Positions 11,268 to 23,157 of a stretch of 64,000 bases of DNA are shown piece by piece. The notes below the pieces were generated by a model. It had not been told where the DNA came from, searched no databases, and was given only the letters and a program-made list of their open reading frames with translations. The first letter of the stretch is position 1. Each line of letters opens with the position of its first letter. The DNA comes from Trichosporon coremiiforme (lineage: Eukaryota > Basidiomycota > Tremellomycetes > Trichosporonales > Trichosporonaceae), in NCBI GenBank assembly GCA_039545355.1, contig BCJJ01000003.1:2191092-2255091 (forward strand). Direction: 5' to 3'. A program made the position numbers and the translations under genes.

Positions 11268-12162
11268 ATGGTCCGCCAAGCTTCCGTCGAGCGCAAGACC
11301 GGAGAGACTAACATCGCCGTCACGCTGAACCTGGACGTCGCTCCGGGAGAGAAGCAGGCGATCAGCGTCTCGACCGGCGTCGGCTTCCTTGACCACGTAA
11401 GTTGCCTCTGGAGCGGAGGGACGTTGCGCCGAGGAGTCCTCGAGTGGATTGTGTCCACACACGGGGTTACGCTCAGTAGCTCTAGTCTGGAGAGCAATGC
11501 TCTCCGGCCTTCTCACCTACTCACCTAGTCATTCTCTCGGCCCTACAGCTCAAGGTGTACGAAAGCTAAGCTGACATCCAGATGCTGACCGCGCTCTCGA
11601 AGCACGGCGGCCTCCAGCTCGACCTGCAGTGCAAGGGCGACCTCGAGATTGACGACCACCACACGGTCGAGGACTGCGGCATCGCACTCGGCGAGGCGTT
11701 CAAGAAGGCCCTCGGCGAGCGCCGCGGCATCAAGCGCTACGGCTACGCCTACGCCCCGCTCGACGAGGCCCTCTCTCGCGCCGTCATTGACATCTCGTCG
11801 CGCCCGTACTTTGTCGGCCACCTGCCCTTCACCCGCGAGAAGATCGGAGATCGTGAGTGTCCCAGACCAGGAGGACGTCGGTGTCAAGGGGCGACCTCGC
11901 GCTTGATCAGACGCCAGAGACGTCCAGCTGAGAGGCGGTGTGACCAAGCTAACGCCCAGTCTCGACCGAGATGATCTCGCACTTCCTCGAGTCCTTCGCC
12001 TTCGCGTCCGGCGTGACGCTGCACGTCGACTCGATCCGCGGCACGAACAACCACCACATCGCCGAGGCGTCCTTCAAGGCCCTCGCGCTCGCGATCCGTA
12101 TGGCCATCACTGAGACTGGCTCCAACGACGTGCCTTCCACCAAGGGTGTTCTCGCTATCTAA
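11268..12162 (+). CDS. HIS3: Imidazoleglycerol-phosphate dehydratase
   Basis: Exons 11268-11396, 11582-11852 and 11960-12162 sum to exactly 603 nt, a 200-residue enzyme of normal fungal length. The metal-binding His clusters are intact: [17 protein letters not shown] in exon 2 and [17 protein letters not shown] in exon 3, with GFLDHM spanning the first splice. The enzyme dehydrates imidazole-glycerol phosphate in histidine biosynthesis in the cytosol, using Mn. Intron 1 is 185 nt, longer than most here, and contains a perfect 7-bp hairpin (GGAGAGC-AAT-GCTCTCC near 11491). Introns end CTGACATCCAG and CTAACGCCCAG. The start is the ATG after TATCATCAACC. Confidence 0.96.
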
Positions 12163-12716
12163 GCTGGCTCCAACTTAGTCTGCTGAGCCAGCTTAAGCAG
12201 GCTCTTCAGCGCTAACCTCGGCACATTATCCTCCCCATCTAAAACTCTATCAACCAAGATCACAGTAGTTGTCATACAGTAGAGACCATGCATAGGCATC
12301 CCTAGATATAAACGAGAGAAAAGGGGGTATTCAGATAAGAGGGTCGGGCAGAGTTAAGCGCCCGCTGGCGCGTACGGAGTACACTTAAATATAGGCTGTA
12401 AGGCTGTACGGTGGGTTGTCTAGTCTAGAGATGGGGTGCGCTGCGTTGAGGCGCTATATGGGTGTGGATGTGAGGGGGTGAGTGAAGAGGTAGAGATGAG
12501 CGCAAAGCGTGGGAGTAGTGCAGACCGCAGCAGGTGACTGGCGGGAACGGCAACGAGCTAGCGGGTTATGCGTGATGGGCCCCGGGTGGGGACGGACGCT
12601 AGTTGCCTAGTCGGAGTGGGCCGATCGCAATCGGTCCAGCCATGCAACCATGCAACTATGCAGGCAGGAACCCGCCATGCCCTCGCTGCCGCGGACCGGT
12701 GCACACACTGTCCACA
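12163..12716. other. Convergent 3' flanks of HIS3 and the Shr3-like gene
   Basis: About 550 bp between convergent stop codons, relatively AT-rich near 12230-12330 as expected for 3' UTRs. No gene seen. Confidence 0.5.
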
Positions 12717-13882
12717 CTAGCGCCGCCTAGGCTTGCTCTTAGTCCTTGTGGCAGTCGTTTGGGCCGGCGCCGCGTCGTCGCTCTCGATGGAGCGGAGCTC
12801 GAACGACTCCTCCTCCGTCAGCTCGCGGAAGGGCGTCGCGTTGCGCTCCGACACGGGCGAGAGGCGCACCGTGTCGAGCTTGGGTGAGGCCTTTGGCGTC
12901 GGCGCCGCCGAGGTCGCGGCACTCGTGTTGCCGCTTCGCGGGTAGTGCTCGCCCGAGCCGCGCGACGAGTAGTACCGTCCGGCCTGCAGGAACATGATGC
13001 CCGTCAGCATCACAGCGGTGATGATGTTGTCGTTGGCGAGGTCGCGGACGGCGCCAGCGAGGCCGGGGAAGAGCTCGTGCTCGGTCAGCTCGGCGGGCAG
13101 CGGCATCGGGAACGACTTGAAGGCTGCGATGTTAGCTGGATATCCAGACTGTTTCGCAACTCCAACGCACTAGGGTACACCTCGGTCGCCTGGTTGTACA
13201 TGATGCTCGAGAGGAGGACTGGAGGTCAGCACAGCACAGAAGGGCGTCCGCACCAGGGCACACAGCGATATCGTGAGACCCGTTATCTCTGTGTGCCCCG
13301 GGCCGGCGGTGAACGTTCCAGAGCCCGAAGGCCATACCGGTGACGAACGAACGTTTCTCCCGTTCGGTCACCAGACTCGGCCAACGGGCTTAGCCCGCCC
13401 AGACCACTACTCACAGACGCTTGCGCCATCGAACAGGACCTCGCCGCCCTTGCCCCAGTCGGAGCACAGCTTGCCCGCGGCGGCAATAAAGGCAACGATC
13501 AGCACACCGAGGTACACCCAGCCGAGGGCGGCCGTGCCGCTGGCGAGCATGCCGTAGTACCGAATGCTCTGCTCGAGCGCGGTCGGCGTCAACGGCGAGC
13601 TCCAGAGTACATTGTGGTCCGCGATCCAGTGCGTGAACGTCGTTCCTGCAGGTCGAGATGCGATCGAGGAAGAGCGCCAGTGAGACGGTGAGAACGAGAG
13701 GGGCGCGGTGACACGAGATAGTCGCAAGGTGCGGAACAGTGACAGCAAGGGATGTCGTGATCATAGACAGGCGAAACCGATAACGAAGGCACTGTGTGAG
13801 CTTACGTCCACGCTACTGTGCCGGGTTACTCACCGAGGAGGAAGCAGGTGGTGCAGGTGATTATAGTCGTCCGCCAGACCAT
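12717..13882 (-). CDS. SHR3: Shr3-like ER chaperone for amino-acid permeases
   Basis: About five exons. Exon 1 (13882-13834) and exon 2 (13645-13415) are firm and give VWRTTIITCTTCFLLG then TFTHWIADHNVLWSSPLT, the hallmark of the Shr3 family (PF08229). Further segments include YYGMLASGTAALGWVYLGVL, LFDGAS, a SSIMYNQATEVY helix and a fourth hydrophobic segment (IITAVMLTGIMFLQAGRYY) followed by a Ser/Thr-rich charged cytosolic tail ending KSKPRRR. Shr3 sits in the ER membrane and packages amino-acid permeases for exit. Intron 1 is 188 nt. The junction of exons 2 and 3 (around 13390-13415) is uncertain: only an acceptor after GGCTAAG keeps the frame open. Confidence 0.75.
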
Positions 13883-15287
13883 GGCGAAGAGCGTGTGGAT
13901 GAGGTGTGTCGCGTGAGTCGCAGTGGACGCTGTGTGCGACCGATGAATGTCGAAAAGTCGGAAGAGAGAAAGGTGGAAGTGGTGACAAGAAGTCGAAAGT
14001 CAGGACGGAGGTCGCTCAGGTCGAACGGACGGTGTTCTGCGAGTCTGGGGCAAAAGGGTAAGGGTTTCCGTGTGTGGTTTCGGGCACCGAGGGCTTTCGC
14101 CTTTGCTTAGCGTGTGCACGTAGTAGCATAGTAGGGGGTGCTTAGGCTGCATAGGCGCTGGGCGACTGGGCCTGATCAGGGTCGCATTGGCTGCAGAGAG
14201 CCTGTTGAACCTGTAGAGCCGGTGGACCGGGCAGCCAAGGGCACCATGGCACTATGTAATTTGGTCTGTCCGAGCTTCCTTGCGACTACAACCTTTAGCC
14301 TAGCGTCACTGCAGCAGAGCACGCACGCACTCACGCTCGCCGTGCAAGTGGAGTGCAACCCAAAAGCGCCCATGCCGGCGCCAGCGCGCCCGCGCCGGAG
14401 CCACCGGATTCTTGCAGCATACCTCACCCGAGAGCACCCACTATACCACTCCATCGTGCCAGACTCGCTGGGCAGGTGTCGCTCTGAAATTCTGCTCCCG
14501 TGCCTATATTACTTGGCTAGAGACGACCAGTCCTGTCTCACCCCATCAGGTGCAGCGAGGGTGGCCATCGTTGGGGATCCTATGACGTCCCAGGAACGGA
14601 ATCGGTCATGAAGAACGCGGGCATGCTGCATCCGGACATCCCATCTATCTTCGGAGCGCGGAGCGGCAGTGACCTCGAGGCTTCTCACATGACTCGGTCC
14701 ACACCGAGCTGATCCTGTCGTCACCGGTCGGCCCAGAGTCGCAGCCTGCCTCCGTGTCACTTGTCGTCCGATACACAACACAACCCTTAGATCGGCGTCT
14801 TCTCTACGCCGAATCACATGCCTGATACGGAACACTGCGCACGCGGGCCACGCCGCTCGCCTCCCGCCAATCGCTGCCATCGCACATATCCTTCCCTCGT
14901 GCGATCGAAGGGGCTACCAAACGTCGCTTATTCCGGAGCGGGGTGTCGGCCGTACAGTTGTCTCGTCTTCGCTCCCAACGCAGATCTCGGCGCGACGTCG
15001 TCCTGCATGCTTCGCGCGGTGGCGACGACGACGATGTCACTTCGGCTTACCCGAACCTTGGAAGTCTAGACTTGACAAGATAGATTGCATGCTAAAATAA
15101 ACTATTGCTACGACTGTGGAAACACAGAGAGAGGGGCACATGAGGACTTGACTGGGTTTCGTGTCATTCGTTTTTACGGGTTTGAGATTCATTCCTTTTC
15201 CGAGGTTTCAGTTCCAGAGAAATGAGAGAGAAATTACAGACATTCAAAAGAGATCAGAAAATGCGGAAAGGAAAGGAGCTCCAACAC
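13883..15287. other. 1.4-kb gap between the Shr3-like gene and LEU4
   Basis: It contains the Shr3-like promoter on its left and the LEU4 3' flank on its right. Frames of 80-160 codons exist on both strands but none has an ATG start, a domain or splice logic. Nothing else identified. Confidence 0.45.
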
Positions 15288-17301
15288 TTAGTTGAGGGTA
15301 AGCTGCTTGTCGCCGAGCCAGCAGTTGGCGGCCGAGACGACGGCCTTGAGACCGGAGGCAGTGATGTCGGCGTCGACACCGACACCCCAGAAGCCACCCT
15401 TGGTCTTGTTCTTGGGGTCGACGTTGGGAGGGATGACCTCGATGTAGGTCGCGGCCTTGACATCGGAACCGACACCGATCGAGTGCTCCGAGTACTCGCG
15501 GACCGAGAGGTCGATGCCGATGCTCGACAGGGCGTCCAGGAACGACGACAGGGGTCCGTTTCCGTCTCCGGTGACCTTGTGCTGCTTGCCGTCAATGATG
15601 AGGGTGGCAGTGATCTTGCGGGGAACAGACGGGAGGTCGTCGCTTCCGTTGCCGTTGCTCGAGCCCTCCTTCTCCAGCGAGAGCGACGAGATCTTGGACA
15701 GACCGCCGAGGCGAGACGGCGACTGCTCGGGCGTGTTCATGACCGACGAGTTGGCCGAGGCACGCTGGTTCTCCATGGAGAAGCTCTTGAGCTCGATGCG
15801 GCCCGAGTAGTCGGTGCCGAAGTGGTACGTCTCGCGGAACGCCGTCGTAATGTCCTTGACAGTGATCTCCCTTCCGGTCTTCTCGGACAGGTCCTGGATG
15901 ACCGAGTAGAACGAGATCTGCATGCGGCGCGGGACGTCGAGGCCGAGGGCGGTCTTGACAATGTAGGCGATACCGCCCTTTCCAGACTGCGAGTTGACAC
16001 GGATGACGGCCTCGTACGTGCAGCCGACGTCGGCGGGGTCGATCGGGAGGTAGGGCAGGCTCCAGATCTTGTCGCCGGCAGCCTCGCGCTTCTGCTGAGC
16101 CTCGAAGCCCTTCTTGATCGCGTCCTGGTGCGATCCGGAGAAGGCGGTGAAGACGAGCTCTCCGGCGTAAGGATGCCTGGGGTGGACCGGGAGACCGGTG
16201 CAGTCAGTGACGGTGTCGACGATCGAGAACATGTCGGAGAAGTCGAGGTTGGGCGAGTATCCCTGCGAGTACAGGTTCAGGGCGAGGGTGACAATGTCGA
16301 CGTTTCCGGTACGCTCACCGTTGCCGAGGACGGTTCCCTCAACACGGTCGGCACCGGCGAGGACACCGAGCTCGGCAGCGGCGACGGCGCAGCCACGGTC
16401 GTTGTGCGTGTGCAGCGAGATGATGCACTTCTCGCGCTCAGTGATCGACGTGCAGAACATCTCGACCTGGTCGGCGTAGCAGTTCGGCGTGGCGACCTCG
16501 ACCGTGGCGGGGAGGTTGAAGATGATGCGCTCCTCGTGGCGACCGTCAGCAAAGACGCTGCCCTTGCCGCCGAGCCAAGCCTTCTTGACGGCCTCGCACA
16601 CCTCGACGGCGTACGGCGTCTCGGTCTGCGAGAACGTCTCGGGCGAGTACTCGTAACGGAAGTTGGTGCCGTGCGACTTGGCGTACTGCTCGGCGAGCTC
16701 ACGGACGAGCTTGGTGTGCTCGACGGCAAGCTGGATAGTCTCCTCGCGGTCGTTGTTGAAAACGACCTCACGGAACAGACACGAAGTAGCGTTGTACATG
16801 TGGATGATGACGTTCTTCAGGCCACCGACGGCCTCGAAGGTTCGCTTAATGAGGTCGGCACGGGCAGGGGTGAGGACCTGGATCCAGACATCGTCGGGAA
16901 CCTCGTTTCCGTTGACAAGCTCGCGAACAAAGTTGAAGTCGGGCTCAGACGCAGCGGGGTAGGCGACCTCGATCTCCTTGAAGCCGATCTGCACGAGGTG
17001 ACGGAAGAACCTCAGCTTCTGGGGGTTGGACATGGCTGAGGTCAGCTAAGCGCCCTGAAACAATCGGAAAACTCACGGTTGGCGAGCGACTGATTTCCAT
17101 CGCGGAGGTCGGTCGAGAGCCAGATGGGGGCCTTCTTGCAGACCTTGTCAGGCCACGTCCTCTGGGGGAAGGGGATGGCCTCGAAAGGCTTGTAGCGCTT
17201 GGAGGGGTCCTCACTAGCATTTGTCAGCACCAAGTCCGGGGGGTTGATTGCGGCGGCGGCGTGCGCCACGAAAAGTGATTTCAGACTTACAGCATGGGCA
17301 T
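15288..17301 (-). CDS. LEU4: 2-isopropylmalate synthase
   Basis: Exons 17301-17291 (11 nt), 17213-17077 and 17035-15288 sum to 1896 nt, 631 residues, the normal size for fungal LeuA. The DRE-TIM barrel begins with [11 protein letters not shown] (metal and acyl-CoA site). The metal-binding LHTHNDRG and the NGERTGN loop are present, and the C-terminal allosteric LeuA dimerisation domain runs from about residue 490 to the end ([19 protein letters not shown]). It condenses acetyl-CoA with 2-oxoisovalerate, the first committed step of leucine synthesis, and is leucine-inhibited in other fungi. No mitochondrial presequence is evident, as the N-terminus [14 protein letters not shown] is short. Exon 1 codes only MPM plus two bases. 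Two GAGTCA sites lie upstream. Confidence 0.96.
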
Positions 17302-18114
17302 TTTGGAGACGGGTTAACGATGGGGGATGGAGAGACAGAGAGAAGGGAGAGTCCGATAGTTATACGTAGTCCGGTAGCTGAGCTTTCCGGAGCGGGGTGC
17401 GTGGCGTCGTAAGGTGCTGGAACGAGATGGTGGCCGCTCAGAGGAAGTGGTAGCGACGAGTAAAGTCGAGTCAAACGCAGAGTCAAGGTGGCCGGACGAA
17501 TTCGAAAAGGTAATCAAATCATGTGCCCGAGTGACGCTGCGGAGGTGCGGAGATTGGTCGAAATGCGCCCCTAAACGCCCTCAATGGGGACCCCTTAAGG
17601 TCCTAAGCTTGCGGCACGCATAAAGGTACGCGACCTATGCCAACGAGCAGAGGACTGTAGCGCGGGGCGCGCCTGTTAGCCGCCTAGGCGCCTGGGTGTG
17701 TCCGCTGGCGGCGGCTGGATACGCCCACGCCTATTTCCCCAGGTGTGGGATCCGCCGATCCCTGCGATCCCTGCCGCCATGAGCGTTCCCTGCGCTTTCT
17801 CATGAACCAAACATTACGGGTGACCACCGTCCACTGCCGGCGCGCGGAACGCCTGCATGACCCCTGTTTACCGCCAGAGCCAAAGCCAAAGCCTCCATGC
17901 ATCCCATGACTCCCAGCCTGCAACCAACCGTCCGCAACACAATGCAGTAGCAACGACATCAACAACACCCTCCATCTCAACGCCATCTTGCTCAGACCAT
18001 CAGCTGCTCATCCTCTTGCTGTCATTCATACACATAACCTTTCCTCAGGTGTAAAGTAGTAGATACCCACACGACCCCTCGCGGCACTTTCCCTGGCACG
18101 GTTATCTCACGAGT
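17302..18114. promoter_or_regulatory. Divergent promoter of LEU4 and the gene at 18115
   Basis: About 800 bp between divergent start codons. Two GAGTCA motifs (17468-17473 and 17480-17485; TGACTC on the LEU4 strand) lie about 170-185 bp upstream of the LEU4 ATG, matching the Gcn4/Cpc1-type amino-acid control element. No consensus Leu3 site was found. Confidence 0.45.
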
Positions 18115-20105
18115 ATGTCACCGTCAACCCGTCTGGAGCAGCCGAAAACACTCCAACCAACCCCCGATAAACGGCCCCAACCTCGTCGTTATCACTCCAC
18201 CTCTGTGTTTTACAACTACTCTCCTCTCGCGTCCAGTTCTGCTGGACTGTCATTTGCTGGCCTTCCGGACAGCCCGTCACCTGTCACCCTCAGAACGTCA
18301 TACTTTGACAGCCCTGGCGGCTTTTCAGCGTCCCGCGACCCTACCACTCCCTCCTCTGGTGCCAAACGGGGATCCAACCTTTTCTTCCCACAAAGACATC
18401 GATCATTCAAGTGAGTGCGACCACTTGTCTCCGCTCTCCGCCGCATCACTGGTGCCGTGTCCATCCACTGACAAGTCCAGCGCCGGTTCCGTGTCATCCC
18501 CTTTGGTGACCTCCACACCCGTGAAACAACAGTCCAAGGTGTCTAAGGAGAAGACTGGACCTGTTACGATCTCGACTCCCGAAACACCTCCACTTCGCGA
18601 CTCTACAGCCGAACACCTGAACACCTCTGTGCGGTCAACACGGTCAACTAGGTCGACGAGGTCTGCGTTTTCCACTCGATCTGGGGATTTATCAGACAGC
18701 CCTCTGATGGACATTCCCCACTCTCCCACGCCCAGCGACCGAAGCAGTGGCGGACCTACCCCCATCCTCGTGCGCCCCGGGCGACTCCCCACCGGTGGAG
18801 CTTTAGGCAGAATGACTGGCTCTCAGCCAAGCACCCCGGTCACCCAACAGCGTAGGTCGAGCAAAGGAATCATGTTCATGCCGGGTAAGGGACGGCCAAC
18901 CGCCTCCCCGTACACGGGAGGGACGCCGTCAGGGGCGAGGCCGACGGTTGCGATCAGTACGGCCGTAGCGACGGCCTCACCCTCCACTTCAAAGACCATC
19001 AGCCCCACCGAGGCCCGCGAGAAGGCGAAGGCGAGCACGAAGCACAGGCGGGCGTCGTCGAGCGCTTCGCTGAACTCGTTCGTCTCTGCAACGTCGAGCC
19101 TGCGTGCCTCCACCGCGCCTTGGAGCAAGGGCACAAAGACGGCCGCTGCTCCTGCTTCGGTCGCTTCTGACTTGCCTATTGCGCCTCACACAACAGGAGC
19201 GCTCGCGGATATTCAGCCGACGTCTGCAGTGGGATCCTTCGGTGTGGAAGCCAAGCTGGCGACGGAAGCACTCGAAAACGCCACGGGGGGCACGGGGCGC
19301 ATTGTGCCATCACCTGGAGAGAAGATTGAAGATGACAGGATGTCCGAACTCTCCTCTGTCATCTCATCGCTGCACGTCATGGACGAGGTGAGTTGTAGGT
19401 AGCTGATTCGAGCTAACGACAGCCCATGGAAGTCGCCGACTCGTATTCGGTCGCGTCGTACTCTACCAAGTTCAACGCCCCGCCCTCGACGCTGTCGTCA
19501 TCGCCGTCCTCGTCGCGGCGGAATGTGAAATCGTCGTCGATGGAGGAACTGCCATCGGATGTGGAGCCCGAGGTGAGCTTCTTTAAAGCGGTGGAGCTGA
19601 CTTGCAGCTGTGCGAGGTCGATGAGACGGTGCACGAGATCATCACGGACGGATACGGAAACGGGTACATCGAGGTCGTGCCGGACAAGGAGTACACGGCG
19701 TACATCCCGCCCTACAAGCCGCGCAAGCAGAACTTCGCTTCGTTGGCGCAGCACGCCCCGCAGATCTGGGCGATCACGCTTTCGGCCTCGATCGGACCTA
19801 CGGACCTGCCGCTGAACCGGCGCCGCGTCGAGCTCGACATTTACTGGGCTCCGCTGCAGGGCCTGTGGGTCTACGTGCCATTTGCGCGCTACATCCCGAG
19901 CTGGAAGCTGCGGCTCGCGACGGGAACCTCGGGCAAGAGCGCGATGAAGGCGATCGAGGCGCCCCCCGCCAAGGACAAGGGCAAGGGCAAGGCGAAGGAC
20001 GGGGAGCTCATCGTCCGTGACGAGCGCACGTCGCTCGCGCGAGAGTTCGCGCGCACCATCATCTCCCGCCTCCCCCTCCTGTCCCGGTTCGCGACCTGGG
20101 TGTAG
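18115..20105 (+). CDS. Unknown protein, Ser/Thr-rich with a conserved-looking C-terminal domain
   Basis: Exons 18115-18410, 18481-19387, 19423-19572 and 19608-20105 join in frame to 616 residues. I do not recognise it. Residues 1 to about 440 are low-complexity and Ser/Thr/Pro-rich, with a run of RSTRSTRSTRS repeats near residue 150 and an Ala/Lys-rich stretch, typical of a disordered regulatory region. The last 165 residues look folded: an EVDETVHEIITDGYGNGYIEV strand-rich segment, an aromatic core (YWAPLQGLWVYVPFARYIP), a Lys/Gly-rich linker (KDKGKGKAKDG) and a short hydrophobic amphipathic C-terminus (IISRLPLLSRFATWV) that could contact a membrane. All introns carry CTGAC or CTAAC branch points close to their acceptors, which supports the model. 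Function unknown. Confidence 0.7.
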
Positions 20106-20159
20106 TACGCCTTGCTCCAATGTCATCTAAACACTACACTCGTTTGATTAACCTCTTGT

Positions 20160-21450
20160 GAAGTGTCCAAATCTCTCAAATCTCTCCTCCCCTCCTATCT
20201 CTAGTGGTCAGGCCGCCGCGCCGCCTGATACCTTCCGGAGGCCTGTTTGTAGACCCTGTAGCCGTGATTCTTTGTAACGACTTCGCTTTGCATGTACATG
20301 ATAAGACTCTACGGTACCCGAGCCGGTGGGCCGGATGGCCATCCGGTGGGCTGCTCGCATAGGTATGGGTTGCCCACATGGCCCAGGTGGTGAGACAGGC
20401 TCGTGCACCGGCTTTCTGCTGCAAGTCACCCGGATATCTGATCGCGGTCAGTCGAGGTTGGGGTCGGAAGGAGGGCCTCACCGCTGGGAGACTCTCTGTT
20501 TGTTAGCTCGACACGGATTTCGACAACTGACAGCATGAGTGTGGCAGCTGATCGTCAGCTTGATGAGGCTATGGGGCTAGCGAAGCTGTAAGTCAGCTTG
20601 CGCCGAGGCCACATTTGTGACGGGCATCGGCGAGAGGAGAGGGCCGAGAGTTAGGATGGCTGCAGCGTACATAACTCATGACTCACCTAGCAATGACGCT
20701 AAGGAGCAAGTCTCCTCTGGACGTCAGCTTCTCGGCAGGGAGTCGGACGCGGTCTCAGCTAACTCACAGGGTGTGGCAGATGCCTGCTTGAAGTTAGACC
20801 TGGGCTAATTGTAATTTACTATCAGGAAAGTGTGGGTACATCTGCAAGGTAGCTGGGCCAAAGTGAGTCAGCTAGGAGCGGCACTGAGTACAGCATGGGG
20901 GGTTACGCACCCAGTTTTCTATTGAGGAATTGAGTGGCGAAACGACCGAAGATAGACTCATAGCAAACCCGAACTGCGAGTCAACGAGAAAGCAGATGCA
21001 ACTCACTGGGCTGATTCCAACGAGGTGGCACATGTTCCGAGTGTCAACAGTGATGTGAAGCGCATATGGATTGTCCGAAGTACAGGCGATGTGTTCTGAT
21101 GCGGTAGTGTCGGTGCTGCCTTGACTGGACGTCAGCTTATCGGATGGAAGCTGCTTAGCTCACCATTGCTGAAGACCCCACCCGGCCCAGAAGTCGAAAG
21201 CGCCTTGTGTTGAAGGCAGTTATTCTCTGGGGCTCGCTTCAAACGAGCTCATGCAAACTCTCGTTAACTTTGTAAGTGGATAGGGATTGTGTGTGGTTCT
21301 GAGAGTTAATACCTCCTGGGTGCAGCAACTCACAGTGAATATCTACCACGTAGCAGCGGCGTGCGTAGCTGAGACTGTCGGTCAGCTTGGAAAGGGTCGC
21401 CGCGTAGCTCACGGTGGGTTGTCTGTACTTACAGTCAAGTCGGGTTTCAA
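20160..21450 (-). other. Splice-signal-dense region, possible decayed or non-coding transcript
   Basis: The minus strand has a series of GTGAGT/GTAAGT donors and CTGAC-AG acceptors in the spacing used by genes A and B (for example around 21410-21370, 21165-21120, 21003-20965, 20765-20718 and 20690-20600). Some segments read open: a 36-codon exon near 21117-21007 with LHITVDTRNMCHLVG, then FGFAMSLSSVV, ending at a stop at 20805-20807. But no in-frame ATG can be joined upstream, and splice-like signals continue past the stop. It could be a decayed paralogue of A/B, a spliced non-coding RNA, or a gene I failed to resolve. Confidence 0.3.
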
Positions 21451-21493
21451 ACGTGCCAGTGCCGTCACAGATACACAGGCTACACAGTGCATG

Positions 21494-23143
21494 CTACTCC
21501 TCGAACTTCATGCGCCGGAACCCAAGCCCCTTCAGCACCGCCCTCCACCCCAATCCCGTCTCCATCATGCGGCGCGTGAACCACTCGTCGAACCTCCTCA
21601 CGTCTCCAGCCGCGCCCTCCTCCAGTCCCAGGTCCCTCGCGACACTGGGCCAGCTCATCTCCTCGCCACACACGAGTTTGCGGAAGTCGCCCGTCAAGCG
21701 AATTTCTGATGTCAGCAAGAGTGTCAAGTACGTGGTAGCTACGCACGAACAATCTTGAGGCAGACTTGTGGACCGAGACGCTTGGCTGACTCGGGTCCAC
21801 GGGCTGTTGGAATGCAGGGCTTGATGTCGACTTCGTCGTCTTCATCGTCGAGGAGGGAGACGATCTCGGGCGAGGAGCGCTGGGCCGCGTTTCGGTTCGC
21901 CGCCTCGTCGGACTGAGAGTTTAAGGTGCTGCGAGGTCTACAACTCACTGGTCCGCCAGTAACCTCGCGCACGAAGACGGGGCTCTGCGGGCAAGTTAGA
22001 TGAGACTAGTGTGGACAACTTACTCCGCTGCTCGCTCGACGCTGGCGTTTGTGCGTTTCCTGGCTTGAGCTGTGCGATTTGGTTGACAGATAGCTTACCT
22101 GACGCTCCTGAGGCTGGAGCTTCTGCCTCTTGTCGCCACCTAAAGTGGCACTCCCTTCGAGCGAAGCCTGTGTGTCAGCTGGTAGCATTCGCTCAAGCAT
22201 ACAGGTCGAGGGCGTTTCACGAGCCTAATCTCGCCTTGAACTGGGCGACGGCTCGCCTTTTCCACGTGCCGAGGAGGAGAAGTAAGGCCGACGGAGCTGC
22301 TCTGAGACCCCTTGGAATGTGAAGCCAGGATAGCATGGTTGGGTGACCCTTGTTCCACTGCTTGATTGTTCTGGGGTTAGTTTCTTGTCAGCGCTAACAA
22401 CTTACAGCTCCTCCGGGAGCGATCTGCCCAGAGTTGGCGGCCTGGCGTCAGCTGAGATACAGCAGACCTGTAGCTTACCTGGGCAACGGCAGAGGCTATG
22501 GAACCCTGGTCGCCAGGACTGCCCTGGGCTGTCAGCTATTGACTGGGAATCCAAGAAGCTCACGCTGTCTCGCAGAGCCGCCTTATTGTCAGCTGGAGTT
22601 CTTTGAGGCAGCTTACCTTCCACATCCCCTCTCTGGGCAGCGCTGTCGGTGTCTGGTTGAGAGACTGGGTCTGATGCGAGCTTTTCCCATCGACTCTTAA
22701 GCTCCTTGCAGCAGAGCCATCTCTCTGAAGGCGACCTACCTTGGCTCGAGGTGCGAAGTGTGGGCTACTTCGCAGCTGAGGTGCAGTTTGAGTTGGTCTG
22801 GAGGAAACCGTCTGCTGTATGTCAGCTGTTGGGGTACACAACCCTTAGCTCACAGTCACATCCGCGCGTCCGTCGTCGTCACTACCAGGCATACTCTGCT
22901 TGTCAGCTGGTGCGAGGCATCGGTTAAGCTCACCCGATCAGTGGCCTCGAAGCTCTCTCCTCCCGCCTCAGGCGAACTCGGGGAACGGCCTGTGCCTTCG
23001 ATGGGTTCCTGCACCCAGTCGACCAAAGACACGCTCTCCACATCTCTAGTGAGCGGCTCGACGTCAGGGGCGACAGCGCCGGTGGCAATAGTCGGCAGAG
23101 GTGGAGTGGCGGTGTCGCTGTGGCGGTTCTCGTCACTGCTCAT
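21494..23143 (-). CDS. Family A/B/C member A, 13 micro-exons, function unknown
   Basis: Thirteen exons join in one open frame of 399 codons: 23143-22934, 22895-22854, 22814-22740, 22695-22617, 22581-22564, 22528-22479, 22441-22406, 22370-22203, 22167-22099, 22059-22024, 21984-21949, 21912-21747 and 21705-21494. Introns are 35-44 nt and nearly all have CTGAC or CTAAC near the acceptor. The 398-residue product is mostly disordered, with basic patches (IRLVKRPRP, KRQRRAS) and an acidic SSPEIVSLLDDEDDEVD stretch. The last 70 residues form a folded-looking tail (MSWPSVARDLG about 345-355, LGWRAVLKGLGF about 380-391) shared with gene B. A 23-nt poly-G (poly-C on the mRNA) lies just upstream of the ATG. 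I recognise no known domain; a nuclear, DNA- or chromatin-associated role is only a guess from composition. Confidence 0.7.
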
Positions 23144-23157
23144 TCTGAACTGCCGTT

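Noticed and set aside
11397..11581. HIS3 intron 1 (185 nt) with a perfect 7-bp hairpin, considered as an H/ACA or C/D snoRNA
   Set aside because: No TGATGA/CTGA pair and no clear H and ACA boxes around two hairpins.
15222..17039. A 605-codon plus-strand open frame opposite LEU4
   Set aside because: Shadow of LEU4 caused by codon bias; Arg/Val/Asp-rich low-information sequence with no ATG logic or domain.
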